From Azoarcus sp. (GTDB lineage Bacteria > Pseudomonadota > Gammaproteobacteria > Burkholderiales > Rhodocyclaceae): a DNA stretch of 64,000 bases. Below the pieces are notes generated by a model. The model searched no databases and was not told the DNA's origin. It saw only the letters and a program-made list of their open reading frames with translations. Numbering within the stretch: the stretch's first letter is position 1; each line of letters opens with the position of its first letter. Positions 55,579 to 64,000 of this stretch are shown one piece after another. The position numbers and the translations under genes are program-made. The stretch covers positions 43,916-107,915 of the forward strand of contig JAISPJ010000015.1 of assembly GCA_031274995.1 (NCBI GenBank). The letters are read 5' to 3'.

Positions 55579-56511
55579 TCATCGTTTGGCAATCCTCTGT
55601 GGCGACGGTCGATATTTTGCCGTTTTCACCTTGATTTTCGCAGGTTCGGATGCGATCTTTTCAGGGTTGGCCAGATATTTTTCCGTCATTTTTGCCGGAA
55701 GCGGGGGTTTGGCCGCATTTTGTTGGGACAAGCGGGATTTTTGCTGTTCCCGTAATAGCGATGTCCGGCTGCTGAGCTGTATCAGGGACGGGTCGATCCC
55801 TTCGCGGCGCATGCGCTGAAGCACGTCACGCCAGCGGGACAGCCGCGATGTAGGATCACCGGTGGATCGCCCTTCCGCTCCCATCCAGATACCTTCGTGA
55901 TTAAAGCTGAATACCGGGAAAAGGTCGGTGCGGCGTTTGGCCGGAAGGATTGTGTCGACCAGGTTGTCCAGGATCAGCGGATCGGACGTGGGAGTCTCGT
56001 AGTAGCTCAACACCAGATGCGCCACGGTCTGCGATCCCATGCGCGCACGCGCGTAAACCAGGCGCAATCTCTGCACGGGAACATCCATCAACAACAGGGA
56101 GACGTATTTTGCGATAGCGTAGTCTTCGCAATCGCCCCTTCCCTTGCCGAAAAGTTCCAATGGGGTTGCCCAGTAATCCTCAACCCCCCACACGCTCATG
56201 TCACTTGCGTATAATATGCGGTCATTGACGAAAATGTTGGTGCGTTCGAGCTTGGCAAGATCAGGCTGCGTCCGGTTTTTTTCGATCATGGTGCGCCAGG
56301 CTTTGACTGTGGCAACGGCGATTTGTCCGTATTCCGTTGCAGCCAGTTGCTCCATGCGATCAAAATCGGTGCGCGCACTCGCTATTTCCGGCAGGATGAG
56401 GAGAAAAACCACAATAACCCTGCCCATCCACACTGTCCAGAAAGGTGGCGGATAACGCTTGGGACGGGCAGGTATGCCGCAAGTCTGCCCCTGGATCATT
56501 GCTGTAGCCAC
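55579..56511 (-). CDS. lapG: Periplasmic cysteine protease LapG
   Basis: Bacterial transglutaminase-like cysteine proteinase (310 aa) that cleaves the N-terminus of LapA-type adhesins when c-di-GMP is low. The triad C128 (GRGDCEDYA), H165 (VAHLVLSY) and D182 (LILDNL) is complete and spaced as in Pseudomonas LapG. A signal region is at about 28-46. The C-terminal 60 residues or so are Lys/Ala/Pro-rich, longer than usual. The next ATG, 12 bp in, is also possible. It is divergent from lapE. Confidence 0.9.
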   Translation of the reverse strand: MATAMIQGQTCGIPARPKRYPPPFWTVWMGRVIVVFLLILPEIASARTDFDRMEQLAATEYGQIAVATVKAWRTMIEKNRTQPDLAKLERTNIFVNDRILYASDMSVWGVEDYWATPLELFGKGRGDCEDYAIAKYVSLLLMDVPVQRLRLVYARARMGSQTVAHLVLSYYETPTSDPLILDNLVDTILPAKRRTDLFPVFSFNHEGIWMGAEGRSTGDPTSRLSRWRDVLQRMRREGIDPSLIQLSSRTSLLREQQKSRLSQQNAAKPPLPAKMTEKYLANPEKIASEPAKIKVKTAKYRPSPQRIAKR

Positions 56512-57085
56512 TTTTTATGACGTATGGCAGATAAACGGATCCCACATCTTCACCTATTCAATCTCCAGAGGTGGTGATGTGCTTCACGTGCAGGTAAAGA
56601 AGCCATGTTTTTGAAGTCAACGTTTACTTGTTGTCAATACTTTCAGAAAAACTGTAATACAGCCAGTGATATAGCGATGCCGGATACTTTCGAAGGTATG
56701 TTTGTTGTTTCAATACAACAAGCACGTCTCGTGTCGTGACGCAGGCACGGCAAGCGGTTTTATGAGGATGGCTCTGCTTGCATTGATATTTTGTGAATAT
56801 TCTGTTTGAATCAGCGCATGGGCCGTTATATAATGTACATACATAGCCATCGCAAAATGCGGCGAGTATATGCCGCATGGAATCGGTGCCATGAAAATAG
56901 AAGGTAGGGTTTACGCGGAGAGTGTTGTACTAACAGCAGAACTTTGCGCCGAAGTTAAAAAATGATTGGCACTATCCCCGTACCGGGTGTAAACTCGGCG
57001 CGCTTATGAATCAAACCATTAAACCGACACAAGACCGGATTTGAGTGATGCGCAGGAAAGGTTTGCAATTACTTGGAGATACCAC
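56512..57085. other. 574-bp intergenic region between divergent lapG and lapE
   Basis: AT-richer than the flanks. It holds a good sigma70 promoter toward lapE (56806-56834), a possible 24-codon ORF at 56891-56965 without a clear ribosome-binding site, and a lapE leader of more than 200 nt. No recognised riboswitch was found; a GEMM c-di-GMP fold was looked for by eye and not seen. Confidence 0.5.
56806..56834 (+). promoter_or_regulatory. Sigma70 promoter upstream of lapE
   Basis: -35 TTGAAT (56806-56811), 17-bp spacer, -10 TATAAT (56829-56834, perfect). The predicted start is near 56841, which gives a leader of about 245 nt before lapE. Confidence 0.65.
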
Positions 57086-58543
57086 ATGAACAAGATGAAA
57101 ACATTGGTCTGCCTAGCGGTTGCCTCTGCCCTGCAAGTCTTATCCGGAGTCTCTGGCGCGCAAGAGATTGGTGAGGCGTCCAGGGGGGTATTGCTGGATG
57201 CTGTGCGCAAGGCCGTGGCCAATAACCCCGAAGTTCAATCCAGCTGGCATGGATACTTGGCCGCGTCAGCGGCGCGGGAAGCCGCCCGTGGCGGCTATCT
57301 CCCGCAGATCGACCTCAATGCCGGCATAGGGCACAGATGGCGCAAGGATCCCAAACAGTCCAGCGACGACTGGAATTTTTGGGGGCTTGGGCTCGATCTC
57401 AAGCAGATGGTCTATGATGGCTTTGCCACGAGCAGCGAAGTCAAACGCATGAGCTATACCCGTCTCATGCGTTATTATGGATTGCTTGAAGCTTCGGAAA
57501 ATGCCGGTCTTGAAGTCGTGCGTGCTTATGCCGACGTTCAGCGGCAACGTGAGCTGGTCGAAGCCGCCAAGACGAATTACGCCATTCACAAGCAACTTCA
57601 TGATCGCCTCAATGACCGCGCCTCGGCAGGCGTGAGTCGGCGTGTGGACCTCGACCAGGCAGTCGGGCGGTTGGCTCTGGCCGAATCCAATCTGCTGACG
57701 GAGCTTTCAAACCTGCACGATGTCAGTGCGCGTTATCAGCGTTTGGTCGGCGATCTGCCGCCTGACGCGATGCCGCCGCTCGCGGGTAATTTCAACGACG
57801 CGCAGATGCCGGAAAACGTCGTTGCCGCGTTGAACACGGCTTATGTGAGCAACCCGGCGTTCAATGCCGCGATTGAAAACGTGCGCGCCAGCCTGTCCAA
57901 TCGGGATATGGCACGTTCCAACTATCATCCCAAGCTCAATCTGCACGCGAGTACGGGAGTTGACCGCAACATCAACAACGTAGATCCCGATACCAATTCT
58001 TCCGGCCTCAAAGGCAACAGGCGTGAGAGCGCGCTTGAATTGCGGATGAATTTCAACCTCTTCCGTGGCGGTTCCGATACGGCCCGTGTCCGTCAGGCAG
58101 GCGAGGAAGTCGAGCAGGCCAGAGACCTGCGCGAAAAGGCTTGCCGCGACCTGCGTCAGACTTTGGTGATCGCGTATCAGAATATCAACAGCCTGAACGA
58201 ACAGATAGGTTATCTTGAGCGCCATTATCTGATGACCGGCAAGGCGCGTGACGCTTTCCGTCAGCAATTTGAGATCGGGCAACGTACCCTGCTCGACTTG
58301 CTTGACACCGAGAACGAGGTCTTTACTTCTCAACGGCTCCTTACGAATGCGCGCTACGATCTGCTGGTCGCGCAGGCCCGTACCTTTGCCGAGATGGGTC
58401 AGTTGTTACGTACCCTTGGTGTCGTGCGTGAGGATTTGCCCTCGTTGAAGGATATCGGGCAGGATCGTGACACTGTCGACCCGGCGGATATGTGTCCGGC
58501 TGACGCGCCTGTTCAGGTCGTGGTTGACAAGAAGAGGCTCTGA
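57086..58543 (+). CDS. lapE: TolC family outer-membrane protein, LapE-like
   Basis: The 485-aa product has signal peptide MKTLVCLAVASALQVLSGVSG (from the ATG at 57086, GGAG 7 nt upstream) and two TolC repeat halves, with GYLPQIDLNAGIGHRW and NYHPKLNLHASTGVDRN as strand segments. FEIGQRTLLDLLDTENEVF is the type I secretion outer-membrane signature. Its position divergent from lapG-lapD points to LapE, the pore for LapA-like adhesin export. The inner-membrane lapB and lapC genes and the adhesin are not in the window. Confidence 0.85.
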   Translation: MNKMKTLVCLAVASALQVLSGVSGAQEIGEASRGVLLDAVRKAVANNPEVQSSWHGYLAASAAREAARGGYLPQIDLNAGIGHRWRKDPKQSSDDWNFWGLGLDLKQMVYDGFATSSEVKRMSYTRLMRYYGLLEASENAGLEVVRAYADVQRQRELVEAAKTNYAIHKQLHDRLNDRASAGVSRRVDLDQAVGRLALAESNLLTELSNLHDVSARYQRLVGDLPPDAMPPLAGNFNDAQMPENVVAALNTAYVSNPAFNAAIENVRASLSNRDMARSNYHPKLNLHASTGVDRNINNVDPDTNSSGLKGNRRESALELRMNFNLFRGGSDTARVRQAGEEVEQARDLREKACRDLRQTLVIAYQNINSLNEQIGYLERHYLMTGKARDAFRQQFEIGQRTLLDLLDTENEVFTSQRLLTNARYDLLVAQARTFAEMGQLLRTLGVVREDLPSLKDIGQDRDTVDPADMCPADAPVQVVVDKKRL

Positions 58544-58611
58544 TTCCGCTGAATCCGGCATCGGGCAGATAGAAGCAAAAGCCGGATTCGCGCAGGGCGC
58601 GTATCTGGAAG

Positions 58612-58645
58612 AAAATGGCGCAACTTTCCGTTGCGCCATTTTTTT
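58612..58645 (+). terminator. Intrinsic terminator after lapE
   Basis: Perfect stem AAAATGGCGCAAC (58612-58624) / GTTGCGCCATTTT (58630-58642) with a 5-nt loop, running into seven T (58639-58645). It separates lapE from the rpsB promoter. Confidence 0.92.
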
Positions 58646-58702
58646 GGGTTTTGAACACGTGTCGAACGCAATCCTCACCATTCCTTTCCTGTTCATATCG
58701 GC

Positions 58703-58732
58703 TTGAGGGCACTGCCAGCAAGGTGCTATAAT
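58703..58732 (+). promoter_or_regulatory. Sigma70 promoter of rpsB
   Basis: -35 TTGAGG (58703-58708), 18-bp spacer, -10 TATAAT (58727-58732, perfect). The predicted start is near 58739, leaving a leader of about 150 nt before the rpsB ATG. Confidence 0.75.
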
Positions 58733-58779
58733 AAAAAACTTGTCTTTGCGGGGCTTCTTGCCGGGAAGATAAATTCACA

Positions 58780-58859
58780 CGCCGGATTGATCGGGGTGCG
58801 CTGTCTTCTTATGTGGGCGGTGTCACTGGCAGGAGTTGGTGCTCCTGCGCGATCCGGCG
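58780..58859 (+). promoter_or_regulatory. Structured rpsB leader, possible S2 autoregulatory element
   Basis: Outer 8-bp stem CGCCGGAT (58780-58787) / ATCCGGCG (58852-58859) encloses a 7-bp hairpin GCAGGAG (58829-58835) / CTCCTGC (58842-58848). It ends 32 nt before the rpsB start. S2 is known to repress rpsB-tsf through the mRNA leader in E. coli; whether this fold is the same element is not shown. Confidence 0.45.
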
Positions 58860-58891
58860 GAGGCCAAACCCTGAAAACCGGAGTTATACGA

Positions 58892-59647
58892 ATGTCAGTC
58901 ACAATGCGCCAGATGCTTGAAGCAGGCGTCCATTTTGGTCATCAGACCCGTTTCTGGAACCCGAAGATGGCACCGTACATTTTCGGCCACCGCAATAAAA
59001 TTCACATCGTCAATCTTGAAAAGACGCTGCTCAAATACAATGAGGCAATGGATTTTGTGCGCAAGATTGCAGCCAGGCGCGGCACGATCCTCTTCGTGAG
59101 CACCAAGCGCCAGGCGCGTGAAATTCTCGCCGAAGAAGCGGGCCGCGCCGGGATGCCGTTTGTCAACGAACGCTGGCTTGGCGGGATGCTTACCAACTTC
59201 AAAACGGTCAAACAATCGATCAAGCGCCTGAAAGATCTCGAGGCGATGTTCGAAGACGACTCGGTCGAGCGCCTGTCCAAACGCGATGCGCTGATGACGC
59301 GCCGTGAGCTGGAAAAGCTGCACAAGTCGATTGGCGGCATCAAGGACATGGGCGGGCTGCCCGACGCACTGTTCGTGATCGATGTCGGCTATCACAAGAT
59401 AGCCATTACGGAAGCGCAAAAACTGGGTATCCCGGTGGTGGCGGTGGTCGATACCAATCATTCGCCCGAAGGCGTGGATTACCTGATCCCGGGTAATGAC
59501 GATTCTTCTCGCGCCATCCGCCTTTACACCCGAGGCGTGGCCGATGCCGTATTGCAGGGCCGTAGCCAGGTGCAACTGGAAATCGTCGAGGCGGGCAGCG
59601 AGGAATTTGTTGAGGTCCAGGAAGAGAGCGATCAGGCCGGAGTCTGA
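58892..59647 (+). CDS. rpsB: 30S ribosomal protein S2
   Basis: The 251-aa product from the ATG at 58892 ([20 protein letters not shown]) has CGGAG 8 nt upstream. [20 protein letters not shown] and the [20 protein letters not shown] block, both split over their positions, are S2 hallmarks. The frame is open to 58703, which overlaps the promoter. It is first in rpsB-tsf-pyrH-frr. Confidence 0.97.
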   Translation: MSVTMRQMLEAGVHFGHQTRFWNPKMAPYIFGHRNKIHIVNLEKTLLKYNEAMDFVRKIAARRGTILFVSTKRQAREILAEEAGRAGMPFVNERWLGGMLTNFKTVKQSIKRLKDLEAMFEDDSVERLSKRDALMTRRELEKLHKSIGGIKDMGGLPDALFVIDVGYHKIAITEAQKLGIPVVAVVDTNHSPEGVDYLIPGNDDSSRAIRLYTRGVADAVLQGRSQVQLEIVEAGSEEFVEVQEESDQAGV

Positions 59648-59721
59648 TCCCGTGCCATATCCGTCGCGGCGGGCTTGCCCCGCCGCCGCAAGAAAACGAG
59701 TAGAGTAGTCAAGGAGTTAGC

Positions 59722-60627
59722 ATGGCGGAAATTACCGCGAGCATGGTCAAGGAACTGCGCGAGAAAACCGACGCGCCGATGATGGAGTGCAAGAAAGCTT
59801 TGTCGGAAGCCAACGGGGACATGGCCAGGGCCGAAGAAATTCTGCGGGTGAAACTGGGGAACAAGGCGACGAAGGCCGCCGCCCGCGTCACCGCCGAAGG
59901 AGTGGTGGCCGTTCATATCTCGAATGACGGCAAGCTGGGTGTGATACTGGAAGGCAACTGCGAGACCGATTTTGTCGGCAAAAACGAGGATTTCATCGCG
60001 CTGGTCAGGGATACTGCCGCACTGGCGGCGGACAGGGCTCCTGCCGACGTGGCCGCATTATCAAATCTGCCGATGGGCGAAGGCACGGTGGAATCGACCC
60101 GTACCGCGCTGGTGGGCAGGATCGGCGAAAACATAACTTTGCGCCGCTTCCAGCGCGTCGAAGCCAGGGGCCGACTTTATTCCTACATCCACGGTGGCGC
60201 GAAGATCGGCGTGCTGCTCGATCTGGCCGGTGGCGACGCGCAACTGGGCAAGGATTTGTCCATGCACATCGCCGCTTCCAAACCGAAGGCGCTGGATGCC
60301 GGCGGTGTGGATGCCACTCTGATCGACACTGAGCGCCGTATTGCCATCGAGAAGGCCCGCGAATCCGGCAAGCCCGATAATATGCTGGAAAAGATCGCCG
60401 AAGGCACGGTACAGAAGTTCCTCAAGGAAGTCACCCTGCTTGGCCAAATCTTCGTGAAAGCCGAAGACGGCAAGCAGACCGTGGAACAACTGCTGAAAGC
60501 CAGGGGCGCGACGGTTGCGGGCTTCACACTTTACGTGGTCGGCGAAGGCATCGAGAAAAAGACCTCCGATTTTGCCGCTGAAGTGGCTCAACAGGCTGCA
60601 GCGGCTGCTGCTGCGAAAGAGAAGTAA
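59722..60627 (+). CDS. tsf: Translation elongation factor Ts
   Basis: Guanine-nucleotide exchange factor for EF-Tu (301 aa). The N-terminal UBA-like domain ends in the signature [20 protein letters not shown]; a central [10 protein letters not shown] motif contacts EF-Tu. The C-terminus is Ala-rich. It lies 74 bp after rpsB, with AAGGAGTTAGC before the ATG. Confidence 0.97.
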   Translation: MAEITASMVKELREKTDAPMMECKKALSEANGDMARAEEILRVKLGNKATKAAARVTAEGVVAVHISNDGKLGVILEGNCETDFVGKNEDFIALVRDTAALAADRAPADVAALSNLPMGEGTVESTRTALVGRIGENITLRRFQRVEARGRLYSYIHGGAKIGVLLDLAGGDAQLGKDLSMHIAASKPKALDAGGVDATLIDTERRIAIEKARESGKPDNMLEKIAEGTVQKFLKEVTLLGQIFVKAEDGKQTVEQLLKARGATVAGFTLYVVGEGIEKKTSDFAAEVAQQAAAAAAAKEK

Positions 60628-60645
60628 GCAAAGGAATCTTCCTCC

Positions 60646-61365
60646 GTGTCCGCTACGCCCGTCTATTCCCGTATCCTGCTCAAACTCTCGGGTGAAGCCT
60701 TGATGGGCGAAGACAGTTACGGCATCAATGAAACCGTGGTGTCGCGCATCGTCTCGGAGATTGCCGATGTCACGCGTCTTGGCGTGCAACTCGGGGTAGT
60801 GATTGGGGGAGGCAACATCTTTCGCGGCATGTCGGGCGCGGCGGGAGGCATGGATCGTGCCACTGCTGACTACATGGGAATGCTTGCCACGGTGATGAAC
60901 GCGATGGCGCTCGCGGACGCGATGCACCGCGCGGATTTGCCTGCTCGCGTGCAATCGGCGTTGCGGATCGATCAGGTGGTCGAGCCTTACATCCGTGTCC
61001 GTGCCATTCGTCACCTCGAAATGGGGCGAGTGGTGATCTTCGCCGCAGGCACGGGTAATCCGTTCTTCACCACCGACACCGCAGCCGCCCTGCGCGGAGC
61101 CGAAATTGGCGCACAGATCGTGCTCAAGGCGACCAAGGTGGATGGCATCTATACTACCGATCCCAAGAAAGACCCTTCAGCGCGGAGATTTGCCCGCATC
61201 AGTTTCGACGAAGCCATTGGCCGCAGCCTGGCCGTGCTTGATGCCACCGCGTTTGCGCTGTGCCGTGACCAGAAACTGCCGATCAAGGTGTTTTCCATTT
61301 TCAAGCCGGGCGCGCTCAAGGCCGTGGCGCAGGGCGCCGACGAGGGCACGCTGGTGCATGTTTGA
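60646..61365 (+). CDS. pyrH: UMP kinase PyrH
   Basis: Phosphorylates UMP to UDP (239 aa), amino-acid-kinase fold. [15 protein letters not shown] is the N-terminal phosphate loop and [10 protein letters not shown] the substrate loop; [15 protein letters not shown] and [10 protein letters not shown] are typical. It starts with GTG at 60646, 18 bp after tsf, with AAAGGAATC upstream. Codon use is still like the upstream genes. Confidence 0.96.
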   Translation: MSATPVYSRILLKLSGEALMGEDSYGINETVVSRIVSEIADVTRLGVQLGVVIGGGNIFRGMSGAAGGMDRATADYMGMLATVMNAMALADAMHRADLPARVQSALRIDQVVEPYIRVRAIRHLEMGRVVIFAAGTGNPFFTTDTAAALRGAEIGAQIVLKATKVDGIYTTDPKKDPSARRFARISFDEAIGRSLAVLDATAFALCRDQKLPIKVFSIFKPGALKAVAQGADEGTLVHV

Positions 61366-61381
61366 TCGACGGAGCATTGCC

Positions 61382-61942
61382 ATGACCATTGCCGACATCA
61401 AGAAAAACGCGCAGGGCAGGATGGACCAGTCCATCGGCGCTTTCAAGAGCAACCTGACCAAGATCCGCACCGGCCGCGCCAACCCGGCGCTGCTGGACAC
61501 CATCCACGTCGAGTACTACGGCAGCCACGTTCCGCTGTCGCAGGTGGCCAACGTGGCGCTGCTGGACGCGCGCACCATCAGCGTGCAGCCGTGGGAAAAG
61601 AACATGGGCGCCAAGATCGAGAAAGCGATTCGCGAAAGCGATCTGGGTCTCAACCCGGCCAGCCTGGGCGACCTGATCCGCGTGCCGATGCCGCCCATGA
61701 GCGAGGAGCGCCGCCGCGAGATGACCAAGCTGGTGCGGCAGGAAGGCGAAGCGGCCAAGATCGCCGTGCGCAACCAGCGGCGCGACGCCAACGACGCCAT
61801 CAAAAAACTGGTCAAGGACAAGGCCGCCACCGAAGACGAACAAAAGCGCACCGAGGCCGACATCCAGAAAGCCACCGACAAGCACGTTGCCGACATCGAC
61901 GCGCTGGTGGCGGGCAAGGAAAAGGAAATCATGGAAGTGTGA
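61382..61942 (+). CDS. frr: Ribosome recycling factor
   Basis: Releases ribosomes after termination together with EF-G. The product has 186 aa from the ATG at 61382, with GGAG 7 nt upstream. The [19 protein letters not shown] signature and the long three-helix bundle sequence [20 protein letters not shown] are both present, the second at about 110-130. From here on third codon positions become mostly G/C, unlike pyrH 17 bp upstream. Confidence 0.97.
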   Translation: MTIADIKKNAQGRMDQSIGAFKSNLTKIRTGRANPALLDTIHVEYYGSHVPLSQVANVALLDARTISVQPWEKNMGAKIEKAIRESDLGLNPASLGDLIRVPMPPMSEERRREMTKLVRQEGEAAKIAVRNQRRDANDAIKKLVKDKAATEDEQKRTEADIQKATDKHVADIDALVAGKEKEIMEV

Positions 61943-62050
61943 GCGGCGTATGGCTGAGTGTTTTGTGTTGGGCGTCCGGCGTGCCGTGTTGACCGAACCC
62001 AGCGCTACGCCGTAGCACAGGCCACGCAGAACGCTCAACGCACAACGCAA

Positions 62051-62773
62051 ATGTCCATCCCCCGCCACATCGCCATCGTCATGGACGGCAATGGCCGCTG
62101 GGCCAAGCGCCGTCTGCTGCCGCGCGCGGCCGGGCACCGGCAAGGCATGGAATCGCTGCGCCGCTGCATCCGAGCGTGCCTGGCGCGCGGCGTGCAAGTG
62201 CTGACGGTATTCGCGTTTTCCTCGGAGAACTGGCGGCGGCCCGCCGACGAGGTCAATCAACTGATGGAATTGCTGGCCAAGGCGCTGGCGCGCGAAGTGC
62301 CGGAGCTTGCCGAGGCAGGCGTGCGCATCCATTTCGTCGGCGACCGGCCCAGCCTGGCCGAGCACGTCCGGCAAGGCTTGGTGCAGGCGGAGGCGGACAC
62401 CGCGCACAACGGCAAGCTCACGCTCAACGTCTGCTTCAACTACGGCGGCCGCTGGGACATCGCGCAGGCGGCGGCGCAGCTGGCCGAACGCGGTCAATCC
62501 ATCACCGAAGCGGCACTGGCCGGCGCGCTGGCGCTGGCGCACGTGCCCGACCCCGACCTGTTGATCCGCACCGGCGGCGAGCAGCGCCTTTCGAATTTTC
62601 TGCTGTGGCAATGCGCCTACAGCGAACTGTTTTTCAGCGAGCGCTTGTGGCCCGACTTTGACGAAGCAGCGCTCGACGAGGCCATTGCCGCTTACGGTGC
62701 GCGCGAACGGCGCTTTGGCCGTACCACCGAACAGGTGCAGGCGCAGCCGCCCGCCGCGTCCGTGGCGGTTTGA
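62051..62773 (+). CDS. uppS: Undecaprenyl diphosphate synthase UppS
   Basis: cis-Prenyltransferase that makes the C55 lipid carrier for peptidoglycan and LPS. The product has 240 aa from the ATG at 62051. The catalytic aspartate is in HIAIVMDGNGRWAKRR; TVFAFSSENWRRP and LLIRTGGEQRLSNFLLWQ are family motifs. The 108-bp gap after frr contains inverted sequence (TTTTGTGTTGGGCG and CGCTCAACGCACAACGC) that loosely pairs. GC is high. Confidence 0.96.
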   Translation: MSIPRHIAIVMDGNGRWAKRRLLPRAAGHRQGMESLRRCIRACLARGVQVLTVFAFSSENWRRPADEVNQLMELLAKALAREVPELAEAGVRIHFVGDRPSLAEHVRQGLVQAEADTAHNGKLTLNVCFNYGGRWDIAQAAAQLAERGQSITEAALAGALALAHVPDPDLLIRTGGEQRLSNFLLWQCAYSELFFSERLWPDFDEAALDEAIAAYGARERRFGRTTEQVQAQPPAASVAV

Positions 62774-62783
62774 AAATCCGTTC

Positions 62784-63644
62784 ATGCTCAAACAGCGCGT
62801 CTTGACCGCCGCCGTGCTGCTGGCGGTGTTCATCGCGGCGCTGTCCGCGCCCACCCCCATGCCGTTTCTGGCGCTGACCTTGCTGCTGATTGCCGCCGGG
62901 GGCTGGGAATGGTCGCGCCTGGCCGGCTGGCCGGGTTGGCCCGCTTGGGGCTCGGGCGCGTTGTGCGCGGCGCTTGGCTTGGCCGCGTGGCAGGCACATT
63001 GGCCCGGCGACATGCTTGCGCCGTGGTGGATCGCGGGCGTCGCTTGGATCGTCGGCGGCAGCTGGCTGCTGCGGCGCGGCGTGGCGCGCTGGCCGGCGCT
63101 GCCGCGCTGGCTGCGCTGGGGCATCGGCATGGTGATGATGCTCGCCGCCTGGCTGGCGATGGCACAGGCGCGCGCGCGCGGCGTCAACTTTCTGCTGTCG
63201 GCGCTGGCGCTGGTGTGGGCGGCCGACATTGCCGCGTATTTTTGCGGCCGCGCGTTGGGCGGCAAGCTGACCGGCGGGCGCAAGCTCGCGCTCGCCATCA
63301 GCCCCGGCAAAAGCTGGGAAGGCGCGGCGGGCGGTTTCATCGGCGTGCTGCTGACGGGCGCCATCTGGATAGGGGTAGACCATGCCTATCAGTTGTCGCA
63401 CAGCCTGTACACCATCCTGTGGCAACGCGGTCCGGTCTGGTTCGCTGGCGCGCTGGCGTTGCTCACCGCCATGAGCATCGTGGGCGACCTGACCGAATCG
63501 CTGGTCAAGCGCGCCGCCGGCGTCAAGGATTCAAGCGCGCTGCTGCCCGGACACGGCGGCGTGCTCGATCGCATGGACGCGCTGTTGCCCACGCTGCCGC
63601 TGGCGCTGGCCATCACAGGGTTGGCGGCGGGAAGGTTGTCATGA
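62784..63644 (+). CDS. cdsA: Phosphatidate cytidylyltransferase CdsA
   Basis: Makes CDP-diacylglycerol for phospholipid synthesis. The product has 286 aa from the ATG at 62784 and about eight TM helices. The C-terminal signature KRAAGVKDSSALLPGHGGVLDRMDAL is present at about 235-260, here split in two blocks. It starts 10 bp after uppS, and its stop overlaps the dxr ATG by 4 bp. Confidence 0.95.
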   Translation: MLKQRVLTAAVLLAVFIAALSAPTPMPFLALTLLLIAAGGWEWSRLAGWPGWPAWGSGALCAALGLAAWQAHWPGDMLAPWWIAGVAWIVGGSWLLRRGVARWPALPRWLRWGIGMVMMLAAWLAMAQARARGVNFLLSALALVWAADIAAYFCGRALGGKLTGGRKLALAISPGKSWEGAAGGFIGVLLTGAIWIGVDHAYQLSHSLYTILWQRGPVWFAGALALLTAMSIVGDLTESLVKRAAGVKDSSALLPGHGGVLDRMDALLPTLPLALAITGLAAGRLS

Positions 63645-64000
63645 GCACCCAGCCCTCCCGGTTGCGCTTGGCGGTACTGGGTTCCACCGGCTCGATCGGC
63701 GCCAACACGCTGGACGTGGTGGCGCGCCACCCGGACCGCTTCGAGGTGGTGGCGCTGGCTGCCGCCACGCAGGTTGACAAAATGCTGGCGCAATGCGCGC
63801 GCTTCCAACCCCGCGTGGCCGTGCTGGCGAGCGCGCCGCACGCCCGCGAACTGGCCCGCCGGATCGCCGATGCCCAGCTACCGACGCGCGTCGCATCAGG
63901 CCCAGAGGCTATCGAAGAAATAGCAAGCGCGCCGGACGTGGACGCGGTAATGGCCGCCATCGTCGGCGCCGCCGGCTTGGCGCCGTGCCTGGCGGCGGCG
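63641..64000 (+). CDS. dxr: 1-deoxy-D-xylulose 5-phosphate reductoisomerase Dxr, 5' part
   Basis: First 120 codons of the MEP-pathway enzyme; the window edge cuts it. LRLAVLGSTGSIGANTLDVV is the N-terminal NADPH-binding glycine motif (GSTGSIG), followed by DAVMAAIVGAAGLAPCLAA, which matches the region before the substrate domain. The ATG overlaps the cdsA stop (ATGA). The order frr-uppS-cdsA-dxr is standard. Confidence 0.93.
   Translation, partial: MSTQPSRLRLAVLGSTGSIGANTLDVVARHPDRFEVVALAAATQVDKMLAQCARFQPRVAVLASAPHARELARRIADAQLPTRVASGPEAIEEIASAPDVDAVMAAIVGAAGLAPCLAAA

Noticed and set aside
56512..57085. c-di-GMP riboswitch (GEMM) in the lapE leader
   Set aside because: The context would suit one, but I could not find the GNRA tetraloop and receptor arrangement by eye.
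61316..63364. 682-codon frame antisense to frr-uppS-cdsA
   Set aside because: Long antisense frames are expected in GC-rich DNA, and all three sense genes carry clear signatures.

Overview
The window reads as chromosomal DNA from a betaproteobacterium, most like the Rhodocyclales. The signs are a microaerobic/anaerobic FNR regulon with a complete cbb3 oxidase locus, a class I PHA synthase, a K+-insensitive H+-pyrophosphatase, exosortase-A-associated genes, a Lap biofilm switch and standard proteobacterial housekeeping blocks (lptFG, secA, argJ, argB, lysA, glmUS, rpsB-tsf-pyrH-frr-uppS-cdsA-dxr). This assignment is inference from gene content and order; no 16S or tRNA gene lies in the window. 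I see no IS element, phage or CRISPR array.

Layout. 0-2.3 kb: LPS export permease genes lptF-lptG. 2.3-16 kb: cbb3 oxidase island, in the order ccoI-ccoS, a probable FNR-driven small RNA with its own terminator, a class II FNR promoter, ccoNOQP, ccoG-ccoH-small membrane protein, then uspA (reverse), phaC, fnr (reverse) and hemN. A perfect FNR box sits between fnr and hemN. 16-19.2 kb: copper handling (TauE/SafE-like protein, CopA, CopZ). 19.3-21.5 kb: hppA.

21.6-30.5 kb (reverse): secA-argJ followed, apparently in the same operon, by two unrecognised genes. One encodes a protein of about 1,234 aa with four TM helices, resembling the MotA/ExbB/ZorA type only in outline, followed by a rod of 34 tandem units based on 25 residues. 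The other encodes a 371-aa partner with one TM helix. This pair is the best candidate for an undescribed system here.

30.5-42.6 kb: dciA, a DUF3298-type periplasmic protein, a TlpA-like thioredoxin, a detached exosortase-A module (PLP decarboxylase, acyl-CoA ligase, ACP), argB, lptM-lysA, dacB and pduL-ackA. 42.9-46.2 kb: glmU-glmS, with a 33-bp symmetrical dyad touching the glmU start region. 46.2-51.1 kb: a nitronate-monooxygenase-like enzyme, a class III cyclase-FHA protein, an HD-GYP response regulator and a membrane-bound receiver-HPt protein with no kinase core. 51.4-58.5 kb: a TolC-like protein with a PCMT-like methyltransferase, then lapD-lapG diverging from lapE. 58.7-64 kb: rpsB-tsf-pyrH-frr-uppS-cdsA-dxr (dxr cut by the window edge), with a clear rise in GC starting at frr.

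The genes suggest a respiratory organism that handles low oxygen (cbb3, HemN, FNR, copper delivery), stores carbon as PHA, and controls attachment by c-di-GMP (LapD/LapG, HD-GYP).
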